From a virus: a DNA stretch of 43,599 nt. Position numbers and translations under genes: made by a program. Shown in pieces: positions 1 to 7,988 of the stretch; position 1 is the stretch's first letter; each line of letters starts with the position of its first letter. Location of the stretch: the IMG/VR virus record IMGVR_UViG_3300025163_000006, positions 1 to 43,599 of that record, one strand, 5' to 3'. Below the pieces are notes generated by a model that saw only the letters and a program-made list of their open reading frames with translations, did not search any database and had not been told where the DNA came from.

Positions 1-57
1 CGTGTTAACAAAATTTTCGACAAAAATAAATAAAATAAATTAATTTTTTATTTTATT

Positions 58-83
58 TTTAAAAACACTTGCGTGTTTTTAAA
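58..83. repeat. 11-bp perfect inverted repeat
   Basis: TTTAAAAACAC at 58-68 and its complement GTGTTTTTAAA at 73-83 flank a TTGC loop. It sits on the border of the AT-rich block. It could be an operator, a cruciform or a bidirectional terminator for transcripts leaving the origin region. Confidence 0.6.
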
Positions 84-131
84 GTTATAGGGAGGTACGG
101 CAGTTAACTGTATCGAGGAAACTATAACTTT
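81..131. repeat. 10-bp inverted repeat enclosing a second palindrome
   Basis: AAAGTTATAG (81-90) is perfectly complementary to CTATAACTTT (122-131). The enclosed 31 nt contain the perfect palindrome CAGTTAACTG (101-110). The nested dyads overlap the edge of the 58-83 repeat, so only one of the two can extrude at a time. The role is unknown; a binding site for an origin or control protein is the simplest reading. Confidence 0.6.
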
Positions 132-137
132 AGTTAC

Positions 138-274
138 TGGCAACTTGGTAAGTATATAGTGGCATATAACTTAATATATTGCCATTAAGTTAGTATAATG
201 GCAATAACTAAGTAAATGCCATTGAGTAAGTTAAAGGCAACTAACTAAGTTAGATGGCGTTAACTTTGTTAACC
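138..274. repeat. Iteron array, about seven ~19-bp units
   Basis: Units begin at 138, 160, 180, 199, 217, 236 and 255, so the spacing is 22, 20, 19, 18, 19 and 19 bp. Most open with TGGCA or TGCCA (the sixth with AGGCA, the last with TGGCG) and continue with a TAACTTAGT-like block, for example TGGCAATAACTAAGTAAA at 199-216. Spacing near two helical turns would place bound protein on one face of the DNA, as in iteron origins. It is not a CRISPR array: there are no unique spacers. Confidence 0.6.
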
Positions 275-300
275 AAAGTAAATCATTTTTAAAATAGCCT

Positions 301-338
301 TGTGGTTCTAAAGCCTTGCTATTCTTTAGTTTACCACA
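301..338. promoter_or_regulatory. Imperfect hairpin before the portal gene
   Basis: TGTGGT-CTAAAG (301-313, one unpaired T) can pair with CTTTAG-ACCACA (324-338, three unpaired bases). It lies about 45 bp before the portal start and is followed by the AAATCAT-G-ATGATTT palindrome at 339-353. These may be operator sites for the late operon. No good -35/-10 pair stands out here; TTGTTA/TAAAAT at about 267-296 is a weak possibility. Confidence 0.4.
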
Positions 339-381
339 AAATCATGATGATTTAAACTTTGATATTTGACTTCTCTGTGAT

Positions 382-1533
382 GTGGTTTACTTTGGAGTGA
401 TGCCTTATTGGGTGAAGCGTAGGCTGGAAAGCCACGAGAGGGAATTAGTGAAGTCAACTGATATCACGCATTTACAGGAGCTGTGGCAACGCTTTTTTAC
501 TGGTAAAGAGGTGCCTGTCGGGTTGAACACTTATCTTGAGAATGTTTGGGTCTATGCAGCTGTTTATGTGATAGCTACACAGGCAGCGAGGACACCTTGG
601 AAGATATACAGGATAGAGGGTGATAAGCTTGAGCCCTACGATGGTGAGGCGGTAAAAGTTCTCAGCCAACCGAATGAGACGATGTCAGGTTTCGACCTAA
701 TTGAACGGACGGTGTTGCATCTGGAGCTAACTGGTCGTGCATACTGGGAATTGGCATTTGAGGGCGATAAGTACGAGATTTACGTGATACAACCGAACCA
801 CATCGAGACACTTGACCTCGATACCAAAGGTCGTGTCCGTAGCTACAAGTACAGGATACCACAGCTTGACCTTGTACGCACGTTACCTGCCCACAAAGTG
901 GTCTATTTCCACTACGCACATCCGCTGAACGAATATGATGGTATGTCACCACTTGTACCTGCTGAACATTCGATAGCTGCAGATAGAAATTCAACAAAGT
1001 TCACCAAGTATTTTTTCCAACGGGGGTTGATGTTACAGGGTGTCTTGGAATGTGATTATGCACTTCCTGACCGTGAGCGTCGCCGTATACGTGAGGAGTG
1101 GGCTGAAATGCTATCGGGTATTGAACGTGCATTCTCGATGCCACCCATATTATCAAGTGGTATACGGTATCGTGAGATAGCAACCAATCCCAAGGACATA
1201 CAGTTTGTCGACCTGCGTAAGATGGCACGTGAGGAAATACTTGCGGCACTCGGTGTACCACCGATACTGATTGGTCTAACTGAACGTGCAAGCTATGCAA
1301 ATGCAAGGGTGCAGGAACGTGTGTTCTGGTTGGTGACCATGTTACCGAAGTTGACGAAGATTGAGTGGACAATCACGAACCAGTTGCTTAGACGGCACTT
1401 CAAGGATGAGGGTGAGTTGGTGTTTAAGTTCGACACCTCGGAGGTTGAAGTCCTGACCCAACGCAACCGCAAAACAGTTGGCGAATCACTATCAACGGAA
1501 GGTAAGAAATGGGACAAACTGACCGAGACATGA
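382..1533 (+). CDS. HK97-type phage portal protein
   Basis: A 383-residue protein matching the HK97 portal family, which forms the dodecameric ring at the capsid vertex through which DNA enters and leaves. The most telling part is the C-terminal third (about 295-335), with the family pattern of an Ala-Leu-Gly-Val-Pro-Pro turn, then a Leu-Ile-Gly and a Tyr-Ala-Asn-Ala segment before a long helix. Length is normal for the family. The start is uncertain: GTG at 382 gives the full frame but lacks a clear ribosome-binding site, and ATG at 400 has GGAG only 2 nt upstream. It overlaps the next gene by 25 nt. No small terminase subunit precedes it, and the large terminase lies 28 kb away on the other strand. 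Confidence 0.9.
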   Translation: MVYFGVMPYWVKRRLESHERELVKSTDITHLQELWQRFFTGKEVPVGLNTYLENVWVYAAVYVIATQAARTPWKIYRIEGDKLEPYDGEAVKVLSQPNETMSGFDLIERTVLHLELTGRAYWELAFEGDKYEIYVIQPNHIETLDLDTKGRVRSYKYRIPQLDLVRTLPAHKVVYFHYAHPLNEYDGMSPLVPAEHSIAADRNSTKFTKYFFQRGLMLQGVLECDYALPDRERRRIREEWAEMLSGIERAFSMPPILSSGIRYREIATNPKDIQFVDLRKMAREEILAALGVPPILIGLTERASYANARVQERVFWLVTMLPKLTKIEWTITNQLLRRHFKDEGELVFKFDTSEVEVLTQRNRKTVGESLSTEGKKWDKLTET

Positions 1534-4500
1534 ACCAGAGGATGAAGGATTTAGAGGCACGTCACTTGGAGATACACAGGATATACCAGCGTATACCACT
1601 TATGCGGCGTGGTCGCCAGAATAAGCTGAGACGCAGATTGCAGAAGGAGCATGATGAGCTGGCGCCCGAGCTGGATGACCATCCAGTTTGGGATGGGCTC
1701 GACGGCATTGATGATGTGGTGCTCGTGGATTTCGATGACCAGCAGGTGATAATCAAGACTAAAGAAGGGGTTATCGCTATTTCAGATGACGAGGTACCAT
1801 ATGCGATTATGAGGTTCCCGTGGACTAAGGAGCTACCGTATTTTGAGAAACACACCTATACGGTGTATCCATTCATGAAGGTTGAGCAAGCAGGTGTACT
1901 CGACCGCTACAGCTACGTTATTCACTATAAAGGGGTCAAGCTGGCGGTTGGTGATAGGCAACCCGATGTCAAGCCCGATGTCATCATTAGCCGCAGGAAC
2001 CTGAAAGGCGGTCGTCTATTTCTACAGAAGCGTGAGGCGCAAACCCTATCGATACAGTTGAGTTATCCAGAATGGGCTATAGTTTCGCTCGGCGATAGAG
2101 CACAATTAAATGGTCGACACTTCTGTCTCGGTGTGCAGGAAGGTGATTTCAAGATACTGGTTGACCCATCGATACCACGTGACAAGCTACCTGAGGAGTG
2201 GCAGAACCCCGACGCCTTGCTGGTGACACAGGTTGATAAAGACCATTGGCGTAACATCGAGGAGTTCGAAGGTACACCACTGTATTCGGTGGCTGCTATA
2301 TTGAACCAAATCCCATACCGCAAGAAGCGTGCAATCCGAGGTCCCAAGATAGGCAAGATACGGGTACATCCGTTCAAGACCACCCACAAGGTTGGTGTGC
2401 CATCCATCGGTGTAAGGTTCGATTTTCGTGATGGTACACAGGTGTCGGTGATACCTGAGTTCCTTGAGCTGGGGCAGTTCGCTAAGAACCTAATCACCGA
2501 TACTATATGGATAGTTGGTGTCGGCGACTACAAGGAGGATGACATCAAAGAAGGTAAACTTTCGTATCAATCACTACTTGAGCTGGCAGATGAACTTAAA
2601 CCCAAAGCTATATGGTTGACCAACATCCGAAGGTCGCTGGATGACAGGCTCAAAGGTATTGACAAGGAGTTACGTGAACACTGGAATGGCGGTGTGTTCT
2701 ATAAAGGGATGGTGCTATCATCGAATAAAGAGGCTGAGAAATCTAAAGATAGCAAAAAGGTGCCGTTCTGGACGTGGGCTAAACCCGCATATCGGATATT
2801 TGAGGTCGAGGATTTGGAGCTCACACCCAACTGGGAGCCCGATGATAGGGTGGTGCTTGAGACAAAGTGTGACGGTCTACGTGTACAACCGATTGTCTAT
2901 GAAGACGGACGTATTGAGATATGGACTGACCCTGATGACATCAAGGGACCACCTGAGGAGGCGGAACGGTCGTCGAGGTTACCTGTAATTGTCAAGGAAC
3001 TGGCATCCATGAACCTCAAAGGCAGGTGGCGGTTCGATGGTGAGTTGGTGGCAATCAAAGGGAAGGAGGCTTTACATCGTACAGTCATTAACTCGTGCTT
3101 GACGGGTAAGTTTTCGCCTGAGAAGTGTGCAGATTTGGCACACCTGTTCATATTTGATGTGCTGGAAGCTGAAAGTAAAGATGTGCGTAGCTATCCATTG
3201 AAAGAGAGATTAGAGATTTTGGCGAAACTCAAAGATACAGACCACATATTCTTTAGCCGACCATCGGTCAACCTCAAAGAAAAAGGGCATTTCGGATACG
3301 TGATGCGAGTGAGAGATATAACCGAAGAGTGGCTCAACCAAATGGCAAACCAGAAAATCACCGACCCAATAGAGGTGGAGAAGTTGTCTGAAGGTGCGAT
3401 GATTAAGAAGTTGGATGCACCATATGAAGCACCACATAATAAAGGCTCCATTAAATGGAAAAAAGAACGTGAAATTGACGTGCTGGTAGTGGATAAGAAG
3501 GAGATTTATCGGCTCGGTAAACCCACGGGCAACTATAACTACACGATAGCTGTAGGACCATTAACTGAACGTGAGGCTAAACTCATACGTGAGAAGGATA
3601 AAGATAGGGTGGTTGAGTTTAGGGGCAAATACTGGAACGTCTTAGGTAAAACGGATAACACGAAGATAGATGTCGAGGTCGGTGATATTATTCGTATAGC
3701 GGCGGAGGAGGTGATTGAATATGAGACTGACGACCCAGAGGTCAAGTATTACAGCACCTATATCGCAAGGGTGTTGCAACCAGTACCTGAACGTAACATC
3801 CCTGATACACTCGAAGTGCCAAGAAGGTTAGCAGCACTCGAACCCAGACGTGTGTCGTTGGTTGAGAAAGGAAGAGGGTTTTTTAGTTTAAAGGGTGAAA
3901 TCCCGATTAATAAAAAATTAGCCGCATCCTTACCTCCGCATAAAACATATGTAGAAGCTACTTGTGGTGCAGGTGAAGTTTTTTGGTATAAAGAGCCGTC
4001 CGAGGTGGAAGTATTGAATGATATAAATCCCGATATAATGCGATTATATCGTATAGTCAAAAGATTAAAACCAGAAGATTTCGCGCAACTTTCAAAATAC
4101 AACTGGGTAGGCGATGAGGAATATTATATCAATCTTCAGAAAAGAGGTAAACCGAAGGACGACCTCGCCTTCCTCCATTGGTACATGTATCTCACCAGAT
4201 TTGGTTGGAAGTTTAGAGGCGACCCTGCCAAAGATAGTTTTCGGAAAACAGACCAAGGTAAGGAGATGCGTTGGCGTGAAAGGCTCGAAAAAGCGAAGGA
4301 ACGTTTACAACATGTGAAGTTGGAGAACAAAGACTATACTGAGGTCATAAAAGAATACGACAGCAATGATACTTTGTTTTTCTTTGACCCACCCTATCCG
4401 GGACGAGAGGTTTATTATGACACCGAGCCCTTTGATTATATCAGGCTCGCAAAAGTGTTGAAGCAGATTAAAGGGAAATTCATACTTTGTTCTATTTTAC

Positions 4501-5507
4501 CCGATGACATCAAATCTCACTTCAAAAATTTCTATATTCAGACTATTAGCTGGAAATCACCATTATCTCAATTTGGTGGCAAAGACCAAGAACTTTGTAT
4601 AATCTCGAACTTTAAATTTGATTTAAAAGGTGTGGTGAAGAAAAAGGAGAAGTATAACATCAAAGAGTTTATCGAGCAAGGTCACATACCGAAGGAAATC
4701 TACATCAAGATAGCTAAACCCAATGAACCACTACCACCTGAGTTCTATGTTGACTCACGTGAGGGTGTTGCTTGGGCACAGACGCACGTTCGAGGTTTGG
4801 AACCAGAAGATGTAGAGAAATTTAAACAGGGTAAATTATCGCTCGCTGATTTGTTTGTAGGCCATTCCATCCATGTAGATTTACGCATGGACTTAGGATT
4901 GCCTAAACTCGTGCAATGGGTGATAACTGATAACGATGTTGAGAGCTATTTCAAGATGATGCTTGGGCAACTCAGAGAAACTAAAGGCGGCGTGATGAAC
5001 GTGGCTCACAGTTTATGTATAATAAAGCCTTCGAGCGAGCCACCTGAAACTGAAAAACCGAAGATAAAGAAAGCCACACTTGAAGAGCCAAGCATTGATA
5101 AGGAAGGTGCCAAGTTATTAGAGAAGTATCAGATAATTTCAGGTTCGTATTTCATCCCCGCAGGAGGCGTGGGCGCTTCAGCCTACAAAGCTGCATGGAT
5201 GGGCTTGATTTGGAGTGGTAGAGTAAAGACTGGAGTGGCTCGACCAGATTACCACGAATATTTCTTTTATCCTGACGACGATTTACCTGAATTGAACAAA
5301 AAGCTATTCAATGGCAGATTTATCATTAAGTGCCTCGAAGACCATGGTGACCGACGCTGGGAAATCTGGAAAGCTGTACGTGACCCCAAGCCTGCTGACC
5401 CAATACTGCACAAAGATACAGGTTACCATTGGCCTCTGAAAGCCGAAGAGGTGCCAGCACTTGGTAAAGAACACTATGAGTATGGTAAGAAGGAGCCTGT
5501 GAGATGA
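1509..5507 (+). CDS. Polyprotein: MBL-like region, ATP-dependent DNA ligase, DNA adenine methylase, LigD-PE-like domain
   Basis: A 1332-residue protein with four recognisable parts. (1) About 190-400 resembles the metallo-beta-lactamase fold, with a degenerate metal motif (Gln-Val-Asp-Lys-Asp-His near 241) and a His-Pro-Phe-Lys-Thr-Thr-His segment near 287. (2) About 430-770 is an ATP-dependent DNA ligase: nucleotidyl Lys453 in E-T-K-C-D-G, motif III F-D-G-E-L at 509, motif IV E-G-A-M-I-K-K at 628, motif V near 647, then an OB-like region. (3) About 785-1040 is a D12-class N6-adenine methyltransferase with motif I at 815-823 and D-P-P-Y at 960-963. (4) About 1060-1332 resembles the LigD 3'-phosphoesterase, with H-S-I-H-V-D-L-R at 1119, some key residues uncertain. 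ATG 1509 has GGAAGG upstream; ATG 1530 is an alternative. It lies between portal and protease genes, so it is expressed with virion genes. Whether it is cleaved is unknown. Confidence 0.88.
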   Translation: MGQTDRDMNQRMKDLEARHLEIHRIYQRIPLMRRGRQNKLRRRLQKEHDELAPELDDHPVWDGLDGIDDVVLVDFDDQQVIIKTKEGVIAISDDEVPYAIMRFPWTKELPYFEKHTYTVYPFMKVEQAGVLDRYSYVIHYKGVKLAVGDRQPDVKPDVIISRRNLKGGRLFLQKREAQTLSIQLSYPEWAIVSLGDRAQLNGRHFCLGVQEGDFKILVDPSIPRDKLPEEWQNPDALLVTQVDKDHWRNIEEFEGTPLYSVAAILNQIPYRKKRAIRGPKIGKIRVHPFKTTHKVGVPSIGVRFDFRDGTQVSVIPEFLELGQFAKNLITDTIWIVGVGDYKEDDIKEGKLSYQSLLELADELKPKAIWLTNIRRSLDDRLKGIDKELREHWNGGVFYKGMVLSSNKEAEKSKDSKKVPFWTWAKPAYRIFEVEDLELTPNWEPDDRVVLETKCDGLRVQPIVYEDGRIEIWTDPDDIKGPPEEAERSSRLPVIVKELASMNLKGRWRFDGELVAIKGKEALHRTVINSCLTGKFSPEKCADLAHLFIFDVLEAESKDVRSYPLKERLEILAKLKDTDHIFFSRPSVNLKEKGHFGYVMRVRDITEEWLNQMANQKITDPIEVEKLSEGAMIKKLDAPYEAPHNKGSIKWKKEREIDVLVVDKKEIYRLGKPTGNYNYTIAVGPLTEREAKLIREKDKDRVVEFRGKYWNVLGKTDNTKIDVEVGDIIRIAAEEVIEYETDDPEVKYYSTYIARVLQPVPERNIPDTLEVPRRLAALEPRRVSLVEKGRGFFSLKGEIPINKKLAASLPPHKTYVEATCGAGEVFWYKEPSEVEVLNDINPDIMRLYRIVKRLKPEDFAQLSKYNWVGDEEYYINLQKRGKPKDDLAFLHWYMYLTRFGWKFRGDPAKDSFRKTDQGKEMRWRERLEKAKERLQHVKLENKDYTEVIKEYDSNDTLFFFDPPYPGREVYYDTEPFDYIRLAKVLKQIKGKFILCSILPDDIKSHFKNFYIQTISWKSPLSQFGGKDQELCIISNFKFDLKGVVKKKEKYNIKEFIEQGHIPKEIYIKIAKPNEPLPPEFYVDSREGVAWAQTHVRGLEPEDVEKFKQGKLSLADLFVGHSIHVDLRMDLGLPKLVQWVITDNDVESYFKMMLGQLRETKGGVMNVAHSLCIIKPSSEPPETEKPKIKKATLEEPSIDKEGAKLLEKYQIISGSYFIPAGGVGASAYKAAWMGLIWSGRVKTGVARPDYHEYFFYPDDDLPELNKKLFNGRFIIKCLEDHGDRRWEIWKAVRDPKPADPILHKDTGYHWPLKAEEVPALGKEHYEYGKKEPVR

Positions 5508-7237
5508 TAGACTTAGAGAAACTAAAACAGCTAACTAAACAAGGTGAACAGCAATACGAAACATCCGCTAACACCGAAAATTATCCCGAGTTTGTCTGGG
5601 TTCCCGAGTTCATTTCACTTGGTGGTTCAGTCCTCTACGACCGCAATGGCCGAGAACCCAACGACATAGATATAATTGTGCGTGCTGATGTCACACCTGA
5701 TGGTCGGCTATTCATATATCTTGACCCAGCTCTGAGGTTGAAGATTGAACGCATACTCAGAGAAAAGTATGGCGACCTGCCTGTTGAATGGGTGCCCAGC
5801 CGCTACGGCCCCAACTGGCGTTACAAGCCACTCTACCACCTTGTGCTAAAACCCGCTGACGGCGAGGTTGTTAGACTTGAAGAGCTTGAACCCGAATTCG
5901 CACAACAGTTTTATAAAGCATTTGAGCACGAAGGTATAGAGTTTGATATCGAGCATGCCAAAGACAGATGGCGTGAACTCATAGCCGACCTCCGTTATAT
6001 CGCAAATAGCGGGTATCCGAGATTAAAAGAAGGCAAGGTTTGGGGTAAATGGACACTTGACGATGTAAAACGTTACTTCGCACGCATAGTTGACACACTA
6101 CGAGGTTTATATTTCCCAATAATGCCACCACCAAAAGGTGATAAGAGGTGGCAAACCTCCTACTGGCAATTGTATCGTGAAGCCGAACCCTACATGAAGA
6201 CCAAGCCACCAAAAGATAAGGACGAGCTAAAGGAATGGAATGCCAAACGCCGTGCACTCCTATCCCAGAGACGTGAGGCTAAAAAGACGCATCCCGAAGA
6301 CTATAATCCCAAAGAGTTTGACGATGACAGGTTGTTACAAGATATGCGTATGTTCACGAAATGGTGGCACAAAGAGAAACATGGTGACACAGTTTTCACA
6401 CCCGAAGAGATAATCGAATTCGGCCGCAAATGTCTGAACGAAATCGTCAACCGCAACTTACCGTTAAAGATAGAGCCTGAAGACCACGAGTATTATCGTG
6501 AATTACTGAAACCTATAAAAGCTGGGCTGTATCTCGTGGCACCACACGCTGAGCTGATATACCGAGGCAATAAATCTGCAATCGTCAAATCACGTCGCTA
6601 CGATAAGATGACCAGTTTTTTAATCCTCTGTGATAACGACACAGCCTATGGTTACATCCGATGTGCTGAACCACAAGCTATTGGTTTGGAGGAGTTTAAG
6701 AAACTGCAAGATAAGCACAAGGTATCGGAAGACGAACGTCAAACTTGGTGGCCTGATGCCGATAAGCTGTATTACTACGAGATACTCAACTTCATACCAT
6801 TTGAGTCACCTCGACCAGTCAAGATACCTAAAGGTGTGCAGACCTTTATCCCAGAGGTTGAGTTCATCAAATCACGCATCCTCTGGAAAAGTGAGGAGAA
6901 ACAGCAGTTCATAGTCGTCGTCTACGAGCCTTATGTCCGTGATGCACAGGGTGATTGGACGACACCCGAAGAGATTGAGAAGATGGCTGACCAGTTCGCA
7001 CTCAAAGGTTTTCCATTCTACATCGAACATTCGACACCCAGTGACATCAAAGTCTTATGGAACTGGTGCACACCAATCGACTTCACATGGAATGGCCAGT
7101 TCATACGCAAAGGTAGCTGGCTGATAAAGGCGTGGGTGCCTGATAAACAGCTATGGGATGAGATTAAGAAAGGCGAATTCACAGGCGTATCAATCCGTGG
7201 TTACGCCAAGACAGTTAGCGATGAGGAGGCAAGATGA
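5504..7237 (+). CDS. Nucleotidyltransferase-like / XkdF-type prohead protease fusion
   Basis: A 577-residue protein that overlaps the preceding stop by 4 nt. Residues 36-60 have the nucleotidyltransferase signature: Gly-Gly-Ser at 40-42, then Asp54-x-Asp56 in a beta strand. Residues 210-340 are charged and helical. Residues 345-450 form a beta-rich domain of uncertain family, possibly ASCH/PUA-like. Residues 465-577 match the XkdF-like phage serine protease: a Tyr-Glu-Pro-Tyr-Val-Arg-Asp start, Glu-Glu-Ile-Glu helix, His509 and Ser563 in G-V-S-I-R-G as candidate catalytic residues. Such proteases mature the prohead before the capsid gene, which fits the location. The usual C-terminal 'EVSLVxxPAN' segment is missing here and appears at the start of the gene at 7989. 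Confidence 0.8.
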   Translation: MIDLEKLKQLTKQGEQQYETSANTENYPEFVWVPEFISLGGSVLYDRNGREPNDIDIIVRADVTPDGRLFIYLDPALRLKIERILREKYGDLPVEWVPSRYGPNWRYKPLYHLVLKPADGEVVRLEELEPEFAQQFYKAFEHEGIEFDIEHAKDRWRELIADLRYIANSGYPRLKEGKVWGKWTLDDVKRYFARIVDTLRGLYFPIMPPPKGDKRWQTSYWQLYREAEPYMKTKPPKDKDELKEWNAKRRALLSQRREAKKTHPEDYNPKEFDDDRLLQDMRMFTKWWHKEKHGDTVFTPEEIIEFGRKCLNEIVNRNLPLKIEPEDHEYYRELLKPIKAGLYLVAPHAELIYRGNKSAIVKSRRYDKMTSFLILCDNDTAYGYIRCAEPQAIGLEEFKKLQDKHKVSEDERQTWWPDADKLYYYEILNFIPFESPRPVKIPKGVQTFIPEVEFIKSRILWKSEEKQQFIVVVYEPYVRDAQGDWTTPEEIEKMADQFALKGFPFYIEHSTPSDIKVLWNWCTPIDFTWNGQFIRKGSWLIKAWVPDKQLWDEIKKGEFTGVSIRGYAKTVSDEEAR

Positions 7238-7527
7238 CGGCTGAGGAATCGAAAGTCCTCGACTTGATACGTGAAGACATACAAGAGATTAAACAGAAGA
7301 TTGACTCGTTGCTACGTCAAGTCAATACGATTAGCCAAACCGTCACCGCACACGATGTTGAAATCAACTATTTGAAGCGAAACCGCAACTCATTCACCGA
7401 AGACCGTAAGCTCATACAGCATGCGATTGAACGTGCCAACTTAGCTTACAGGGCGTTCTGGATAATGTTATCCGTGGTGTTAGGGTCAACACTTGGTCAG
7501 CTGATACCAAAATTTATCCTCAAATAG
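7234..7527 (+). CDS. Coiled-coil protein with C-terminal membrane segment (XhlA-like)
   Basis: 97 residues. An amphipathic coiled coil spans about 5-55 and a hydrophobic helix about 74-92, followed by a Lys-containing end. This arrangement resembles hemolysin XhlA / phage membrane-anchor proteins. It overlaps the protease stop by 4 nt. It is oddly placed between the two halves of the prohead-protease signature. The function is unknown: membrane anchoring or a lysis accessory are possible. Confidence 0.65.
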   Translation: MTAEESKVLDLIREDIQEIKQKIDSLLRQVNTISQTVTAHDVEINYLKRNRNSFTEDRKLIQHAIERANLAYRAFWIMLSVVLGSTLGQLIPKFILK

Positions 7528-7565
7528 CTATTTGACAGTTGACATATCAGGTTGATAGGTTAAAT
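7521..7565 (+). promoter_or_regulatory. Possible capsid-operon promoter with overlapping palindrome
   Basis: Two overlapping -35-like TTGACA boxes lie at 7532 and 7539. TTAAAT at 7560-7565 lies 15 bp from the second, the same distance that separates TTGACA from TATATT in the shared promoter motif elsewhere in this window. The perfect palindrome CAAATAGCTATTTG (7521-7534) covers the end of the upstream gene and part of the first box, and could be an operator. The -10 match is weak. Confidence 0.4.
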
Positions 7566-7595
7566 TTAAGTGGCGACGACTACCAACTGCACACC

Positions 7596-7640
7596 GCCGA
7601 AAGGCACATCCGCCGAAAGGCGATAATCCCGCCGAAAGGC
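7596..7640 (+). repeat. Three tandem GCC-GAAA-GGC tetraloop hairpins in an mRNA leader
   Basis: The ten-base unit GCCGAAAGGC occurs at 7596-7605, 7612-7621 and 7631-7640. Each would fold into a tiny hairpin capped by a GNRA (GAAA) tetraloop. They sit in the 169-nt untranslated region before the gene at 7697. GNRA loops often dock to receptors or proteins, so these may protect or regulate the capsid-operon mRNA. The rest of 7528-7696 holds no gene. Confidence 0.7.
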
Positions 7641-7696
7641 TGACAGTAAAGGAGCAGAGCGATAATCATTCAACAGCATCGAGTTAAGGAGCGACG

Positions 7697-7975
7697 ATGA
7701 GAGAGTTTGTCTCCAACGTTGCAAGTAAAAACCAGAACGAATCTGTCACTATACAGCCACCGAGCGGTAAAGTCTACATTGTGAAGACGGTTGCGGGTTC
7801 GGACGCTTGCGACCTCTACTACACCGACGGCAGCACCGACTGCAAGTTTGCGACCAAGAGCACCTTATTCGTCGACACCAATGGTTACGTGGTGACCCAT
7901 GACCTGTATCTGAAGGTTACTGTGACTGCTACAGGTGGCGCAGTCATCGCCTACGTTGCTGAGGAGATAGTTTAA
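7697..7975 (+). CDS. Small beta-rich virion protein, possible capsid decoration protein
   Basis: 92 residues, no recognised domain, predicted mostly beta strands (alternating Thr/Val/Tyr), without membrane segments. A strong AAGGAG site lies 7 nt before ATG, and a long structured leader suggests high expression. Its position just before scaffold and major capsid genes suits a head-decoration or minor head protein. This is inference from position, size and composition only. Confidence 0.6.
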   Translation: MREFVSNVASKNQNESVTIQPPSGKVYIVKTVAGSDACDLYYTDGSTDCKFATKSTLFVDTNGYVVTHDLYLKVTVTATGGAVIAYVAEEIV

Positions 7976-7988
7976 GCCGTAAGGCAAG

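Larger units (their letters stand above)
1..381. other. Non-coding putative replication origin region
   Basis: This stretch has no credible gene. Positions 20-60 are almost pure A/T and could act as an unwinding element. They are followed by inverted repeats (58-83, 81-131), an iteron array (138-274), a 12-bp imperfect hairpin (301-338) and a near-perfect palindrome (339-353, AAATCAT-G-ATGATTT). Genes point away from the region to the right and, if the molecule is circular, to the left across the junction. AT-rich DNA next to iterons is the classic layout of plasmid and phage theta origins, but no initiator protein specific for these repeats was recognised. Confidence 0.55.

Noticed and set aside
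138-274. CRISPR array
   Set aside because: Units are contiguous ~19-mers without unique spacers, and no cas genes other than a recombination-type Cas4-like nuclease are present.
662-1372. Long open frames antisense to the portal gene
   Set aside because: They mirror portal codons, lack ribosome-binding sites and have no recognisable domains.
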